Below, piece by piece: positions 33,136 to 43,600 of a stretch of DNA of 64,000 bases. The position numbers and the translations under genes are program-made. The notes under the pieces were generated by a model. The model saw only the letters and a program-made list of their open reading frames with translations, was not told the origin of the DNA and did no database searches. Each line of letters opens with the position of its first letter. Positions within the stretch are counted from its first letter, which is position 1. The stretch is from NCBI GenBank assembly GCA_030068075.1, contig CM057829.1, forward strand, positions 84,063,132 to 84,127,131, written 5' to 3'. The stretch is from Paguma larvata. Lineage: Eukaryota > Chordata > Mammalia > Carnivora > Viverridae.

Positions 33136-33665
33136 TAAAAGTACAAAATAAAGGGCAGCAGAAGAGGCCACCCCAAAATATGTCTCCTAGGCATAAGAAT
33201 TATTTTGAAAAACAGAGGAAACATAGGAGAGCCCTGAAAACAGAGTAGAAATTACCCTTTTGTAAAGAAAATTTACATATATAAAGAAAATATGTATAAG
33301 GGTATATCTCTATTTACGCCAGAAACAGAAGGATGACTCTAAATCACAAAAGAATCAGTAGAGAAGACAGTGACTTAGTCCCTATAATATAACTTACCCT
33401 TGCTTACCATCCTTTTTCTGGTCACCTCCCCATAACTGGCCTCCCTCGCTCAGGTGTTTATTTAGCTTTTAGCTGAGGATGGTATTCAAGCCTGAGTCCT
33501 AAGCTATCTTGGAGAGTTACTTATTTTCCCTGGGTAGCTCCCATGTGTACCTCAATTACATGTGTTAATAAACTTCTGGGTTTTTTTCCTCCTTAATCTG
33601 TCTTTTGTTGGAGGGTTCCCAGTTGAGAATTTAGCAGGGCACAGGGGAAATTACCTATTTTGTGC
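33136..33665 (+). mobile_element. Probable solo retroviral LTR (ERV1-like)
   Basis: LTR-like layout: CCACCCCAAAATATGTCTCC near the 5' side, CTGGCCTCCCTCGCTCAGG, GGAGAGTTACTTATTTTCCC, CATGTGTTAATAAACTTCTG carrying a polyadenylation signal, and TTAATCTGTCTTTTGTTGG with the R/U5-like 'ggagggttcccagttgagaatttagcaggg' tail. It resembles the MER31/MER34 class, but the subfamily is not established. No coding region adjoins it. Confidence 0.55.
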
Positions 33666-34335
33666 TTCCTTTATAAAAGCAAATGAGAAATTTAAAAATT
33701 CTCTTCCCTAGAATTAAAGAAAAAATGTTCAGTTAAAATTATTATTTATATTACTTTGTAGTAATTATTGGAACTTTCTTTTAAATGAGATTCAGCCAAA
33801 ATTAATTCTATAACTGTAGAGTAAGTTAGACTGGTATATTAATTTAATTTAAATTTGCAAAATATATTCAGATGTTTAAAATTGTCATATAGGTGGATCA
33901 AATCCTTGTTCCGCCATTTATTTGTATTTGTCTTTGAATACTATTTCACCTCATGGGAAAACAATGCATTATCTCTAAAATCGGAAAAACAGTGCCCATC
34001 TTTCAGGACTAGTCTGTGATTTTGAGATATTTAAAATGCATAGTAGTTTACACAATGGAAAAATCTGTAAATGTTAGCTATTATGATTTTTAGTACTGTG
34101 AATGAAATTATGTACTTGAGTACAAAATTTAATAAAGGTGCTTAATTTCCAACTCAATTAAAATGAATATTTAGCCTCTGTTAATTGTCAGTACTTGTAT
34201 AGTAGCCTCTAGTGTTCCTTGACAGAATAACCTCTGTCTTTTCTCAATCATTGCATTTTCGGTTTATAGTTTTATATGTCTTTGGAACTTTGCCTCAAAG
34301 TATGCATACTGTTTTCTAGTAAGGAATTGATTTGT
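33666..34335. other. Unassigned AT-rich sequence
   Basis: No gene or named repeat recognised. Confidence 0.4.
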
Positions 34336-34339
34336 CTTG

Positions 34340-35055
34340 GTTCCTCCTTCCTAGAAAAAAAACAACTCTGAACCCTTGGATTTTCCTCAGTGGTAGAAGT
34401 GTCTTTGATCTTCATGGTTGGACACTGGGGGTCACACCTGAGTTTATGCTAATTAAGTGACTTATGGTTGGCTCCAAGACCATTTATGTTAATGAGATGA
34501 CTCATGAGGAACAGACCACACCAGAAATACCAATCTTGGATTAGTGGATTGGAGCTTTGAGCTATGTGGTATCAGCCTGTCCTCTTGGGAGTAGAGGGGT
34601 GCTGGAGATGGAATATAGCCCCTGAGGTTTACTAAATCATGACTACATAGTAAAATTCCCATACAAACTCTGGTCCCCAAAGGGCAGATGAGGTTCTTGG
34701 TTGGGGATATACACCTGATGTGAAAGTGACATGTTCTGAGGACATGGAAGCCTCTTGTTTGCTCCCAGAGCTTTCTCTTTGGGTCTCTTTGGGCTGACCG
34801 GTATTTGCCTCCTTTATCATAAAATCATAATCATAAGTATTGCACTTACGTGAGTTCTGTGAGTCATTCTAGCAAATTTTTGAACCTAAGACATTAGTGG
34901 GAAACTGTACATTTGTAACATGTTGGTTAGACCAAAGGTGCCCTTGGAACCCAGAGCTCATGACTGGTGTCTGACGTGAGCGAGGTCTTGTGGGGAGCGA
35001 TGCCATTAACCTGTGAAATCTGACCTAATTCTGAGAAGTTTAGGGTCAGAATTGC
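34340..35055 (+). mobile_element. Probable ancient LTR
   Basis: Contains AATTCCCATACAAACTCTGG, 'atcataaaatcataatcataagtattgcacttacgtgagttctgtgagtcattctagcaaat', 'gttggttagaccaaaggtgcccttggaacc' and GAGCGAGGTCTTGTGGGGAG, a block order that I recall from a widespread mammalian LTR with a 'gagttctgtgagccattctagcaaatt' tail. Class and ends uncertain. The two minus-strand frames here show no domain. Confidence 0.45.
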
Positions 35056-35477
35056 ATTTCAGTGGCAAACCAAAATGTGTGGGTAGGAGTTTACATAAAT
35101 AAAATAAATGTTTTTATGCAATGTGATAAATACAATAGCATATACCTGGTCTAAAGGAAGCATCTGCAACTGACTCTGTAGTTTCCATGACAATTGTGAA
35201 CTCAGTGCCAGCATTTCCAATTTTGAAGAGAAAGAGCAATCCTTTACTTTTGTGCGAATTCTCATGGCTATTAAAAATGTTGTCAAGTAATTAAAAATTT
35301 AAGTGTTGGGCCAAAGAAATAAAATATGGCTGTATAAGTCTTCTACAATAAAATATATCCTCAGTCTAAAAGTTTTGCAGAATATGAAGTTTGGAATCAG
35401 AAGAGAAGGGTTGGGAAAGGAAGCAAGTATGTAACCAAGGAAGGAGTAAAAGGCAAACAAACAAACAAAAAATGTGA
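35056..35477. other. Unassigned sequence
   Basis: No gene or named repeat recognised; ends in an AAACAAAC run before the nested SINEs. Confidence 0.4.
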
Positions 35478-35483
35478 AAGAGT

Positions 35484-35942
35484 GGCACCTGGGTGGCTCA
35501 GCCTGTTTGGCTTCAGACTCTTGATCTTGGCTCAGGTCATGATCTTACAGTTAATGAGTTTGAGCCCCATGTGTGGCTGTGCATTGATTAGAATTCTTTC
35601 TCCCTGGGGCGCCTGGGTGGCTCAGTCAGTTGAGCTTCCAACTTCAGCTCAGGTCATGATCTCGCAGTCCATGGGTTCAAGCCCCATTTCAGATTTTGTG
35701 CTGACAGCTCAGAGCCTAGAGCCTGCTTCAGATTCTGTCTCCCTCTCTCTCTGCCCTTCCCCCACTCACACTCTGTCTCTCTCTCAAAAATAAAATAAAA
35801 ACAAAAAAAAATTTAAAAAAAATTTTTTTTCCATGTCTCTCTGCCCCTACCCCATTTGTACTCTTTCTCCCTCTCTCTCTCTCTCTCTCTCTCCCTCTCT
35901 CTCTCTCTCTCAAAACAAGTAAATAAACTTTAAAAAAAATTT
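35484..35942 (+). mobile_element. SINEC (outer), split by a second SINEC
   Basis: The head and centre of an older forward SINE (GGCACCTGGGTGGCTCAGCC to about 35,606) continue at 35,836 with its CT body and the tail AAGTAAATAAACTTTAAAA. The flanks AAAAAATGTGAAAGAGT and AAAAAGGGAAAGAAAGT look like its target duplication. Confidence 0.88.
35607..35820 (+). mobile_element. SINEC (inner), inserted in the older SINEC
   Basis: Complete forward SINE from GGGCGCCTGGGTGGCTCAGT to an A-rich tail, closer to the family consensus than its host. Probable target duplication AATTCTTTCTCCCTG / AATTTTTTTTCCATG (35,592 and 35,821; 11/15), the weakest part of the case. Confidence 0.9.
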
Positions 35943-36019
35943 AAAAAGGGAAAGAAAGTATATTCACTTGATTGATTCACAATGCCTAGCACTTGAAAAA
36001 CTGAGAGATTATTTTAAAA
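35943..36019. other. Short unassigned spacer
   Basis: Nothing recognised. Confidence 0.3.
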
Positions 36020-38229
36020 ATATATTCTAGGACTTCCAGTTTTAGCTCCAACATATAGCAGGATATAAATGTAAACATGTCAAGAGCCTAGAAGTCATAA
36101 AACCTGTCCTTATAACCAGAAAAGACTGAAAAGACTGAAAATCGACTACTTTTTCTGAAGGCATCTGACATCTTGGGGAAACCTGTCATCTAAGATTCCC
36201 AAGAGATAGATGGATACATAGTCTCAGTCAAGATCTGCCTTCTGGATCAGAAGCTGTTGGAGTCATGAAATGGTAGCAGTACTTAGGTTACTATAACCTT
36301 AAGAAACTCCTGGGGCCATAGTCTTAAGGGAGTTTACGCTTTCATGTGTTTTACTTGCAGGAAGTCCACCAACCTCACACAATAAAGTTACAAATCTAGC
36401 GTTGAAGAGGGAGAGTAATCATTGTGAAATAGGCCCAGAACATTTTCAATAAAAGCCTACTCTCCAAGGGAAAAGATCTACTAGAGCCTTATCTCAACTT
36501 GAAGGTCGGTCTTCCCAGTCCACCCCCTTTTACCCTGTCTGTTTTACCTAAGGAGATAAGAGGCTAAATCACTGGAGCGACATTATGAAGTTCACAGACC
36601 TGGGACACGGGACCACCAAAAGACTGAGTTTAAATCATAAGATCATAGAAAGCTTATTCTCCCCCAAATCTTACCATCATACCAATAGGGCTGTAGTTTA
36701 ATAAAAATGAGAACAGAAAGAGTAGCAAGAGTCAGATTCTATTTAGGGAGGAGACAAAAACAAGGTCACTAGAGGAACTGAAGTCTCTGGAACTTACAAT
36801 TACAGGAAATAGTAGACATAGCCCAATTCATAACAACATTAAGATGAAGCCTATAACCCAATATGATATGCCTTTCAATAAAATTTACAAAGCAAGCCAA
36901 AAGGCAAGAGGAAACACTCTGAAGAGAAAAGGGAAAACTCAGAACCAGACTCACACATGATACTAATATTGGAATTAACAGGGAAATTAAAATAACTATA
37001 ATTAACTATGTTAAGTGCTATCATGGAAAAAGGTAGACAATATGCAACAACAGATGGTTTTTGTAAGCAGAAAAATGTAAACTCTAAGAAAGTATCAAAA
37101 TGAAATGCTCAGTCAAAAATACTGTAATAAAAGTGGAGAGTTTCTTCAGTGGACTCATCAGTTGGCTAGCCATGGCTGAGGAAATAATCAATGAACTTGA
37201 AGATATGCCAACATAAACTTCCCAAATTGAAATATTGAGAAAAATAATAAAAAGCTAAAAAGAAAACCCAAGAACTGCTGGAGATTTTCCAAAGGTGCAT
37301 CAGACACATAATTGTAGAACCAATACGACAAACACAAATGAAGCTGAATAAATATTTAAAATTAAATAGTTGTTAATTTTCCAAATTAACAATAGACAAC
37401 AAGTGACAGAGCCAAGAGGCTTGGAGAAGACCAAACAGATCAAATACTTTACAAACAAAAATGACAACTATGTATAACTTATTCAAAATTCAAAATATTG
37501 AAGCCAGAGAAAATCTTGAAAGAAGCCTGGGGAACAGTACCATACTTACGGAGGAGCAAGGATAAGAGTTATATCAGACATTCATAGAGTGTAAGTAAGA
37601 ACCAGGTGAAGTGAAATGTTTAAAGAGCTAAAAGAAAAAACACCAACCTCGAACTCTGTATTCAGTGAAATTATCCTTCAAAAGTAATGCAGAAGACCTT
37701 CTCAGACAGACAAAAACTGAGGGAACTCGTCACCATGAGACATGCCTACAAGAAATGTTACAATACAGCTTTCAAGGTGAGGAAAATGTTATAGGTCAGC
37801 AACTAAGATTTACATAAAGCATGGGAGAGGAATATGTGAAGGAAAAAATAAAATCTTTACTTTTCTTATTTTTAAAGTAATAAATATCATAAAGTAATAA
37901 TAGTAACAATGTATTTATGTATTTAGTGACCATAATATCTGGACAATTGATATAGTTCATAGCCATATGCCAAGGGACAAGACAGGCATTAGGGAAGATG
38001 TATTATAAATGCAGCCTATGTGTAAAATGGTACAGTGCTATTTGAACACTGACTTGAACTAGTTAAAAAAGATATGTTAGAAACTCTAGGGCGACCACAA
38101 AATTTTTCTTTAAAGTATAACTGATTTGCTCAGAGAAGAAATATCTGAAATATTATGAAAGCCCAATTAAAACTAAAAGAGGCAAAGAAAGAAGGGAAAC
38201 ATAGAACTAATATAACAATAGAAACTGAT

Positions 38230-38456
38230 GGGGCGCCTGGGTGGCTCAGTCGGTTGAGCGTCCGACTTCAGCTCAGGTCATGATCTCGCGGTCTGTGAGT
38301 TCGAGCCCCACGTCGGGCTCTGTGCTGGCAGCTCAGAGCCTGGAGCCTGCTTCAGATTCTGTGTCTCCCTCTCTCTCTGCCCCTCCCCCACTCATGCTCT
38401 GTCTCTCTCTGTCTCAAAAAATAAAAAAATAAAAACATTAAAAAAAATTAAAAAAA
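38230..38456 (+). mobile_element. SINEC, near-consensus young copy
   Basis: The least-diverged SINE in the window: GGGGCGCCTGGGTGGCTCAG head, TCGAGCCCCACGTCGGGCTC, full CT body and an A-rich tail with AATAAA-like motifs. Pol III promoter boxes are visible: A box TGGCTCAGTCGG (38,242-38,253) and B-box-like GAGTTCGAGCCCC (38,297-38,309). Target duplication AACAATAGAAACTG / AACGATAGAAACTG (38,214 and 38,457). CpGs are largely retained. Confidence 0.97.
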
Positions 38457-38483
38457 AACGATAGAAACTGTTATAAAATAGTA

Positions 38484-39185
38484 GATATTAATCCAACTAT
38501 ATAAAAATTACTTAAAATATGAATGGTCTAAATACACTAATTGACAGGTTGTCAGAGTGGATAACAAAATAAGAGCCAACTATGTTGCCTACGAGAAAGT
38601 CATTTTATTTTTTTTATTTTTTCATTTTTTTAAATATTTATTTACTTTTAACAGAGAGACAGAGCGAGAGCAGGGGAGGGGCAGAGAGAGAGGGAGACAC
38701 AGAATCCGAAGCAGGCTCCAGGCTCTGAGCCATCAGCACAGAGCCCAACGCGGGGCTTGAACTCACAGACCGTGAGATGATGACCTGAACCGAAGTCGGC
38801 GCTTAACCAACTGAGTCACCCAGGCGCCCCGAGAAAGTCATTTTAAATATAAGGGGAGAGATAGGTTAAAAGTAAAGGGATAGTAAAAGTATATCATACT
38901 AACACTTATCAAAAGAAAGCTGGAGTAGGTATATTGATTTCAGAGAAAGAAGACTTCAGAATAGGAAAAGCAGCCATAAAAAAGAATACTATATAATGAT
39001 AAAGACTCCGTTCTCCAAGATCTAACAATCCTAACATGTTTGCATCAAAAAAGACTGTCAACACATGTGTGGTGAATACAGATAGCCCTGGGAAGAGAAA
39101 TAGATCCACCGCTATGCTTAGATATTTCAACACTTCCAGTAATCGATAGTTCAGAGGCAGAAAATCAATAAAGATGTACTTAACC
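38484..39185 (+). pseudogene. L1 ORF2 endonuclease-domain remnant
   Basis: Translations of 'aatatgaatggtctaaatacac', 'ttgtcagagtggataac', 'caaaagaaagctggagtaggtatattgatttcag' and 'ggaagagaaatagatccac' parallel the L1 endonuclease motifs NVNGLNTP, LSEWI, NQKKAGVAILISD and GEIDES-type. Stops and frameshifts are frequent and a SINE splits it at 38,608-38,830, so it is inactive. Confidence 0.7.
38608..38830 (-). mobile_element. SINEC with perfect target duplication
   Basis: Reverse-oriented, well preserved SINE (CGAAGCAGGCTCCAGGCTCT, CCCAACGCGGGGCTTGAAC, CCACCCAGG-type head with one change, TCACCCAGGCGCCCC). Exact 15-bp duplication GAGAAAGTCATTTTA at 38,593-38,607 and 38,831-38,845. It sits inside the L1 endonuclease remnant. 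Confidence 0.96.
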
Positions 39186-39190
39186 TGAAA

Positions 39191-39626
39191 AACATATTCT
39201 CATGTTTAATTACTTGCACATGTACTTCCACCATCGTTTGTCCCATAACTACATGAATTTAATATAAAAGTGTAAGTAATTAGAGTGAAAGATATTTTAA
39301 CCATGCGAAAGAGCTGTTTCATTCCTGCTTTGATTACCAAGACAATGGTTTTTAAAGGGGTAAGAGTCTGTAGAAGCTGTGTTAATGATAAGCGCTCAAG
39401 GTTCTATGTCAAATATAAAGTGGATTATTGTTAAAAATCTAGAAGTGACCAGTGCTAGTCTCAGTGACATTTAGGATTTACAGACATATATTTAATATTA
39501 TTAAAAATATCACGATTCAATTTTGTATGTGAAAAATAAGTTATAATTTTTAAAAGCTAGAATTTTTAGCCATTTTTTATTCAATTAATTGTTTTCTAAA
39601 ACAATTTCTGGTTTTTGGAGATTTTC
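39191..39626. other. Unassigned sequence
   Basis: No gene or named repeat. 39,280-39,420 has a mixed, non-repetitive texture that could be conserved non-coding DNA; not testable here. Confidence 0.35.
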
Positions 39627-39717
39627 GGCACCTGGGTGGCTCAGTTGGTTAAGCATCCCACTCTTGATCTGAGGGTTATGCGTTCAAGACCCCATGTGGA
39701 GCCTACTTAAAAAAATT
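39627..39717 (+). mobile_element. Short tRNA-type SINE without CT body
   Basis: A 91-bp element with a tRNA-like head (GGCACCTGGGTGGCTCAGTT...GCGTTCAAGACCCC), then GTGGAGCCTACTTAAAAAAA, lacking the CT-rich segment of the other copies. It looks like the shorter carnivore tRNA SINE type. The tRNA-like portion does not pair well enough to be a gene. Confidence 0.75.
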
Positions 39718-39837
39718 ATTGTATTATATTGCTCCGTAGTACTAAGGGTAAGTAATACTAGCTGTCGTATTGGGTGATTTCGTGATTTAACACAACAGAA
39801 GCACAGGTCTCATTCTTATATTATTTTATTTATTTAA

Positions 39838-40034
39838 TTTATTTTTAATGTTTATTAATTTTTTGAGAGAGAACACATGTGGGGTAGGATCAGAGAGAGA
39901 ATCCCAAGCAGGCTCTGCCCTATCAGTACAGAGCCCGATGCAGGGTTTGATCAGTACAGAGCCCGATGCATGAGATCATGGCCTGAGCCAAAGTCAAGTC
40001 AGACACTTAACTGACTGAGCTACACAGGCGCCCT
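39838..40034 (-). mobile_element. SINEC with internal 20-bp repeat
   Basis: Reverse-oriented diverged SINE ending GAGCTACACAGGCGCCCT. TCAGTACAGAGCCCGATGCA occurs twice (about 39,924-39,943 and 39,951-39,970), separated by seven bases, replacing part of the usual head-proximal sequence. Confidence 0.85.
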
Positions 40035-42365
40035 GTGCTTCTTACTTTTCTTACCCCTGCTGAGGAATTTTCCTTTCTACTAACAGAACCCCCTTTAACA
40101 TTTCTTGTAGGGCTGGGTTAGTGGTCATGAACTCTCTTAGTTTTTATCTCTCCTTCTATTCTAAATGACAGCCTTGCGAATAGCATATTCTTGGTTGCAG
40201 GTTTTTTTCCTTCAGCACTTTGAATATATCATGTCACTCTCTTCTGGCCTACAAAGTTTCCATTCAGAAATCAGCTGATAGTCTTATGAGTTTTCCCTTG
40301 TTTTTAACTGTTTTCTTCTTGCTGCTTTTATTTTTTAATGTTTACTTACTTATGAGAGAGAGAGGGAGACAGAGCATGAGCGGGGGAGGGGCAGAGAGAG
40401 AGGGAGACGCAGAGTCCAAAGCAGGCTTCAGACTCTGAGCTGTCAGCACAGAGCTCCCTGTGTGGACCTCTGAGGACTCGTGAACCTTGAGATCATGACC
40501 TGAGCCAAAGTTGGACACTTAACTGACTGAGTCACACAGGCGCCCCCTCTTTCTGCTTAAAAAATTCTCTCTTTATCACTACATTTTGTCATTTTAATGA
40601 CTATGTGTTTTGGTGTATATATATCCTTAGGTTGATTTTGTTAGGGGCTCTCTCTGAATCCTCAGTCTAGATTTCTGTTTCCTTCTCCAGATTAGGGATG
40701 TTTTCAGCTACATTTTCTTCAAATAATTGTTCTCTTCTCCTCTGTAATCCTTGTAATGCAAATGCAATCCCTATTGTTATGCTTGATAGTATCCCTGAGT
40801 TCCCCAAATACATTTTCATTATTTATTAGTCTTTTTTTCTCTCTTGTTCAAGCTGATTGCTTTCCATTACTCTGTCCTCCAGGTCACTGATCCGTTTTTC
40901 TGCTACTTCTAGTATACTATTTAGACTCTAGCATATTTTAAAATTTCAGCTGTTGAGTTCTTCATCTCTGATTAGTTCTATCTTATGTTTTTTTTGTTGT
41001 TGTTGTCGTTGTTGATTTTTTCTGTTTGTTGAGGGTCTTACTGAGATCCTCCACTCTTTTCTCAAGTCCAGTGAATATCCGTATGACCATTACTTTCTAT
41101 TCTCTGCCAGGCATACTACTTACCTGTTTCATATAGCTTTCTTACTGTGATTTTGTTCTGTTCTTTCATTCCAGGCATATTCCTCTCTTCATTTTGCCTA
41201 AGTCTCTGTGTCTATTTCTATGTTAGGAAAGTCTGCTACATCTCTTGCTCCTGTAAATAGTGGCTTATGAAGAAGACATGCTGTCCTGCCCTGTAGTGCA
41301 GTGCCTCCTGTTTACCAGAACTGGGTGCTTTGGGGGTGTCTCCTATGTGTGCCGCATGCACCCTAACTGTAGAGGCTGAGTTGCATTTGCCTTCAGTCTA
41401 GTCGTCTTCAATGGTTCTCTTTGCCTGTGGCAAGCAGGGTTTGGTCCCTGTGTTGTTAGTGAGCCAGTCAGGGGCCCTCTTGGGCTTGAGTTGGGTCAGA
41501 CCAGGCACTTGCCAGAACTGTGGTTGTCCCAAATGGCTGCGTGCTCTCCCTGTATTATCTCCTGGGAGGTTTAATTGGTTGTTGGGGCTTGAGGTCAGAT
41601 CAGATGCCTTCCCTTAGATCACTGCTGGAGCTGCAGTTAGACTGATGTGTGAGTTATCGTCCTCTCTCCCTGGGACAGGAGTCGCTCCGAAGTGGTGCTT
41701 TCCTTTGTTAAGGCTGCTTGCACACTGCCACACTCGTGGTGCTGCTTTGGATGCACTCCTGCTGAGGCCAGGTTGCAGGGGGTGGTGCATGCCATGTTAG
41801 CAAGGTTTGCACAGGTCTGCATTGGGAGGGGAGCTTCAGCCACCCTGGAAAACTCTTGTCACATCCTGAGGCTAGAGTGGGCAGGTCTGCAGAAGACTAT
41901 GGGGGTGGGGTTCACTGTACTAAGCTAGGTGGATAGTGTTTGCTCTGCACTTGTTCCTGCAGATGTCCCTGTATTTAGGCTGTGAGTGGGGGAGGGAAAT
42001 GGCATCTACCAGTTCTTTTATTCTTGGCGAAGTCTCTGTAAGATCCCTGCCCCATGCAATATAGGCTCTGAGATCCCAGTGCAGGTCCCCCATGGCTATG
42101 TTACCCAGTGTGGGGTCTGCTTCTCTCACTTCTCCATGCTCATACGGCTCTCCCTTCCAGGGACGGTGCGAGGGTCAACTTGATTCCCCACTGTGCCTCC
42201 ACCTTCCTACCATTTTCGATATGGCCCCTTCTCTGTGTTTAGCTATGGAGATGTTCTTTTAGTCTTTGGGTCATTTTCTGGGTTACTTACACTGACGTGG
42301 GTGTTATCTAGTTATATCTATGAAACGAGGTGAGTTTAGGATCCTCCTACTTGGCCATCTACCCT
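40035..42365 (-). mobile_element. L1M-type 5' UTR region, inverted
   Basis: Read as complement it ends at the right with the L1 start: GGGTAGATGGCCAAGTAGG then 'ggatcctaaactcacctcgt', matching 'aagatggcggagtaggaggaccctaagctcacc'. Leftward: a GC-rich promoter-like part (41,250-42,200), then the 'ttggttgcaggtttttttccttcagcactttgaatatatcatgtcac' and 'ttttcagctacattttcttcaaataattg' blocks seen in old L1 5' regions. Several open frames here are chance products of the less AT-rich composition. Confidence 0.65.
40331..40545 (-). mobile_element. SINEC (felid tRNA-Lys SINE)
   Basis: Reverse-oriented, well preserved (GCGGGGGAGGGGCAGAGAGA, TGTCAGCACAGAGC) with head TGAGTCACACAGGCGCCCC. Inserted in the L1 5'-UTR segment. 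Flanks CTTGCTGCTTTTA and CTTTCTGCTTAAA suggest the duplicated site. Confidence 0.92.
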
Positions 42366-42369
42366 AGAA

Positions 42370-43600
42370 GTCCCTGCGATGACTTTTTAGATGCAACACC
42401 AAGACACTATCCGTGAAAGAAAGAACTGATAACTTGGACATCACTAAAATTGAAAATCTCTCTTCTGCCAAAGACAATGCCAAGAGAATAAAATGGCAAG
42501 TTACAGACTAAGAGAAAATATTTGCAAAGCATATGTCTGATAAAGGAGTTATTCAAAATGTACTAAAAGCCTCTTAAAACTTAATAATAAAATCACAAAC
42601 AATCCAACTTAAAAAAAAAATTGGCCAAAGCCCTTAACAAACACTTCCCTGAAGAAGATACAGATACAGCAAAGAAGCATTTGTAAAGGTGCTGTGAGTC
42701 ATGTGTCTTCAGGGAAATGCAAATTAAAACAGTGAGATACCACTGTATAATTATTAGAATGGTCAAAATCTGGGACATCGACACTACCAAATGCTGGCAA
42801 AGCTAAAAAGCAACAAGAGCCCTCATTCACCGCTGGTGGGAATGCAAAATGGTACACCAAGATGGTTTGGTGGTTTCTTATAAGATTAAACATGCTCTCA
42901 TAATACAATCCAAAAATTGCACTCCTTGGTGTTTTCCAGGTGAGTTGAACGTTTATATCTACACATAAAACCCGCACGCAAATATTTATAGCAACTTTAT
43001 TAATGATTGCCAAAACTCGGAAGCAACCAAGATGTCCTTTAGTAGTGAATGGATAATAAACTACGACATCCAGAGATTAGAACATTTTTCAGCACTAAAA
43101 AGAAATGAGATATCAATCCTTGAAAAGACACGGATGAAACTCAATATTCCTAAATGAAAGGAGGCGATCTGAAAAGACTTCATATTGTGTGATTCCAACT
43201 ATATGATATTCTGGAAAAGGCAAAACCATGGTGATAGTGAAAAGATTAGTGGTTGTCAGGGATTAGGAAGACAGGATCGATAGGCAGAGCACAGAAGGTT
43301 GTTAGGACAGTGAAAGTACTCTGTATGATACTGTAGTGGTGGCTACATGTCATTATATATTCGTCCAAATCCATAGAATGCACAGCACCAAGAGTGAACT
43401 CTAATGTGGACTATGGACTCTGGGTGATAATGATGTGTCAATATAATTTCATCAGTCGTAACAAGTGTACCACTCTGGTGGGGAATGGTGATACTGAGGG
43501 AGGCTATGGGGGGGGAGGGGGACATGGGAAATCTCTATACCTTTGTCTCAATTTTTCTGTGAACCTAAAACTGCTCTAAAAAGTAATCTATTAGAGAAAA
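42370..43600 (+). mobile_element. Old L1 3' end with L1MB/L1MC-like 3' UTR
   Basis: Plus-strand ORF2 C-terminal landmarks: 'agagaaaatatttgcaaagcatatgtctgataaagg', 'gaaatgcaaattaaaacagtgagataccac', 'caccgctggtgggaatgcaaaatggt'. Then the 3' UTR: CTGTAGTGGTGGCTACATGT, 'gggtgataatgatgtgtcaatat', 'aagtgtaccactctggtggggaatg', ending 'gtgaacctaaaactgctctaaaaagtaa'. A G/A-rich run lies at 43,507-43,523. It abuts the L1 5' end in the opposite orientation at 42,365. Confidence 0.85.

Larger units (their letters stand above)
36020..39190 (+). mobile_element. Old L1 (L1M/HAL1-like), ORF1-proximal to ORF2 endonuclease
   Basis: Plus-strand LINE of about 2.7 kb after removing two SINEs. 'gccagagaaaatcttgaaagaagcctggg', 'ttcagtgaaattatccttcaaaagtaatg' and 'ctacaagaaatgttacaatacagc' match a block shared by HAL1 and old L1s. 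After the first SINE, 'tagatattaatccaactat' and 'gaatggtctaaatacactaattgacagg' match the start of L1 ORF2. A 10-bp tandem AAAAGACTGA lies near 36,119-36,138. Presence of the endonuclease region favours L1 over HAL1. Confidence 0.7.

Noticed and set aside
28950..35055. A provirus spanning the LTR-like segments at 28.9, 33.1 and 34.3 kb
   Set aside because: The three LTR-like blocks look like different families, and no gag, pol or env-like sequence lies between them; the intervening DNA is SINE, L2, L1 and unassigned.
39627..39700. Possible tRNA-Lys gene
   Set aside because: The tRNA-like stretch is a SINE head: no complete cloverleaf pairing, no terminator-defined end, and it continues into a SINE A-rich tail.
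41300..42200. Possible CpG-island gene promoter
   Set aside because: This less AT-rich stretch ends in an L1 5'-UTR start motif and fits an old L1 5' region; CpGs are mostly decayed.
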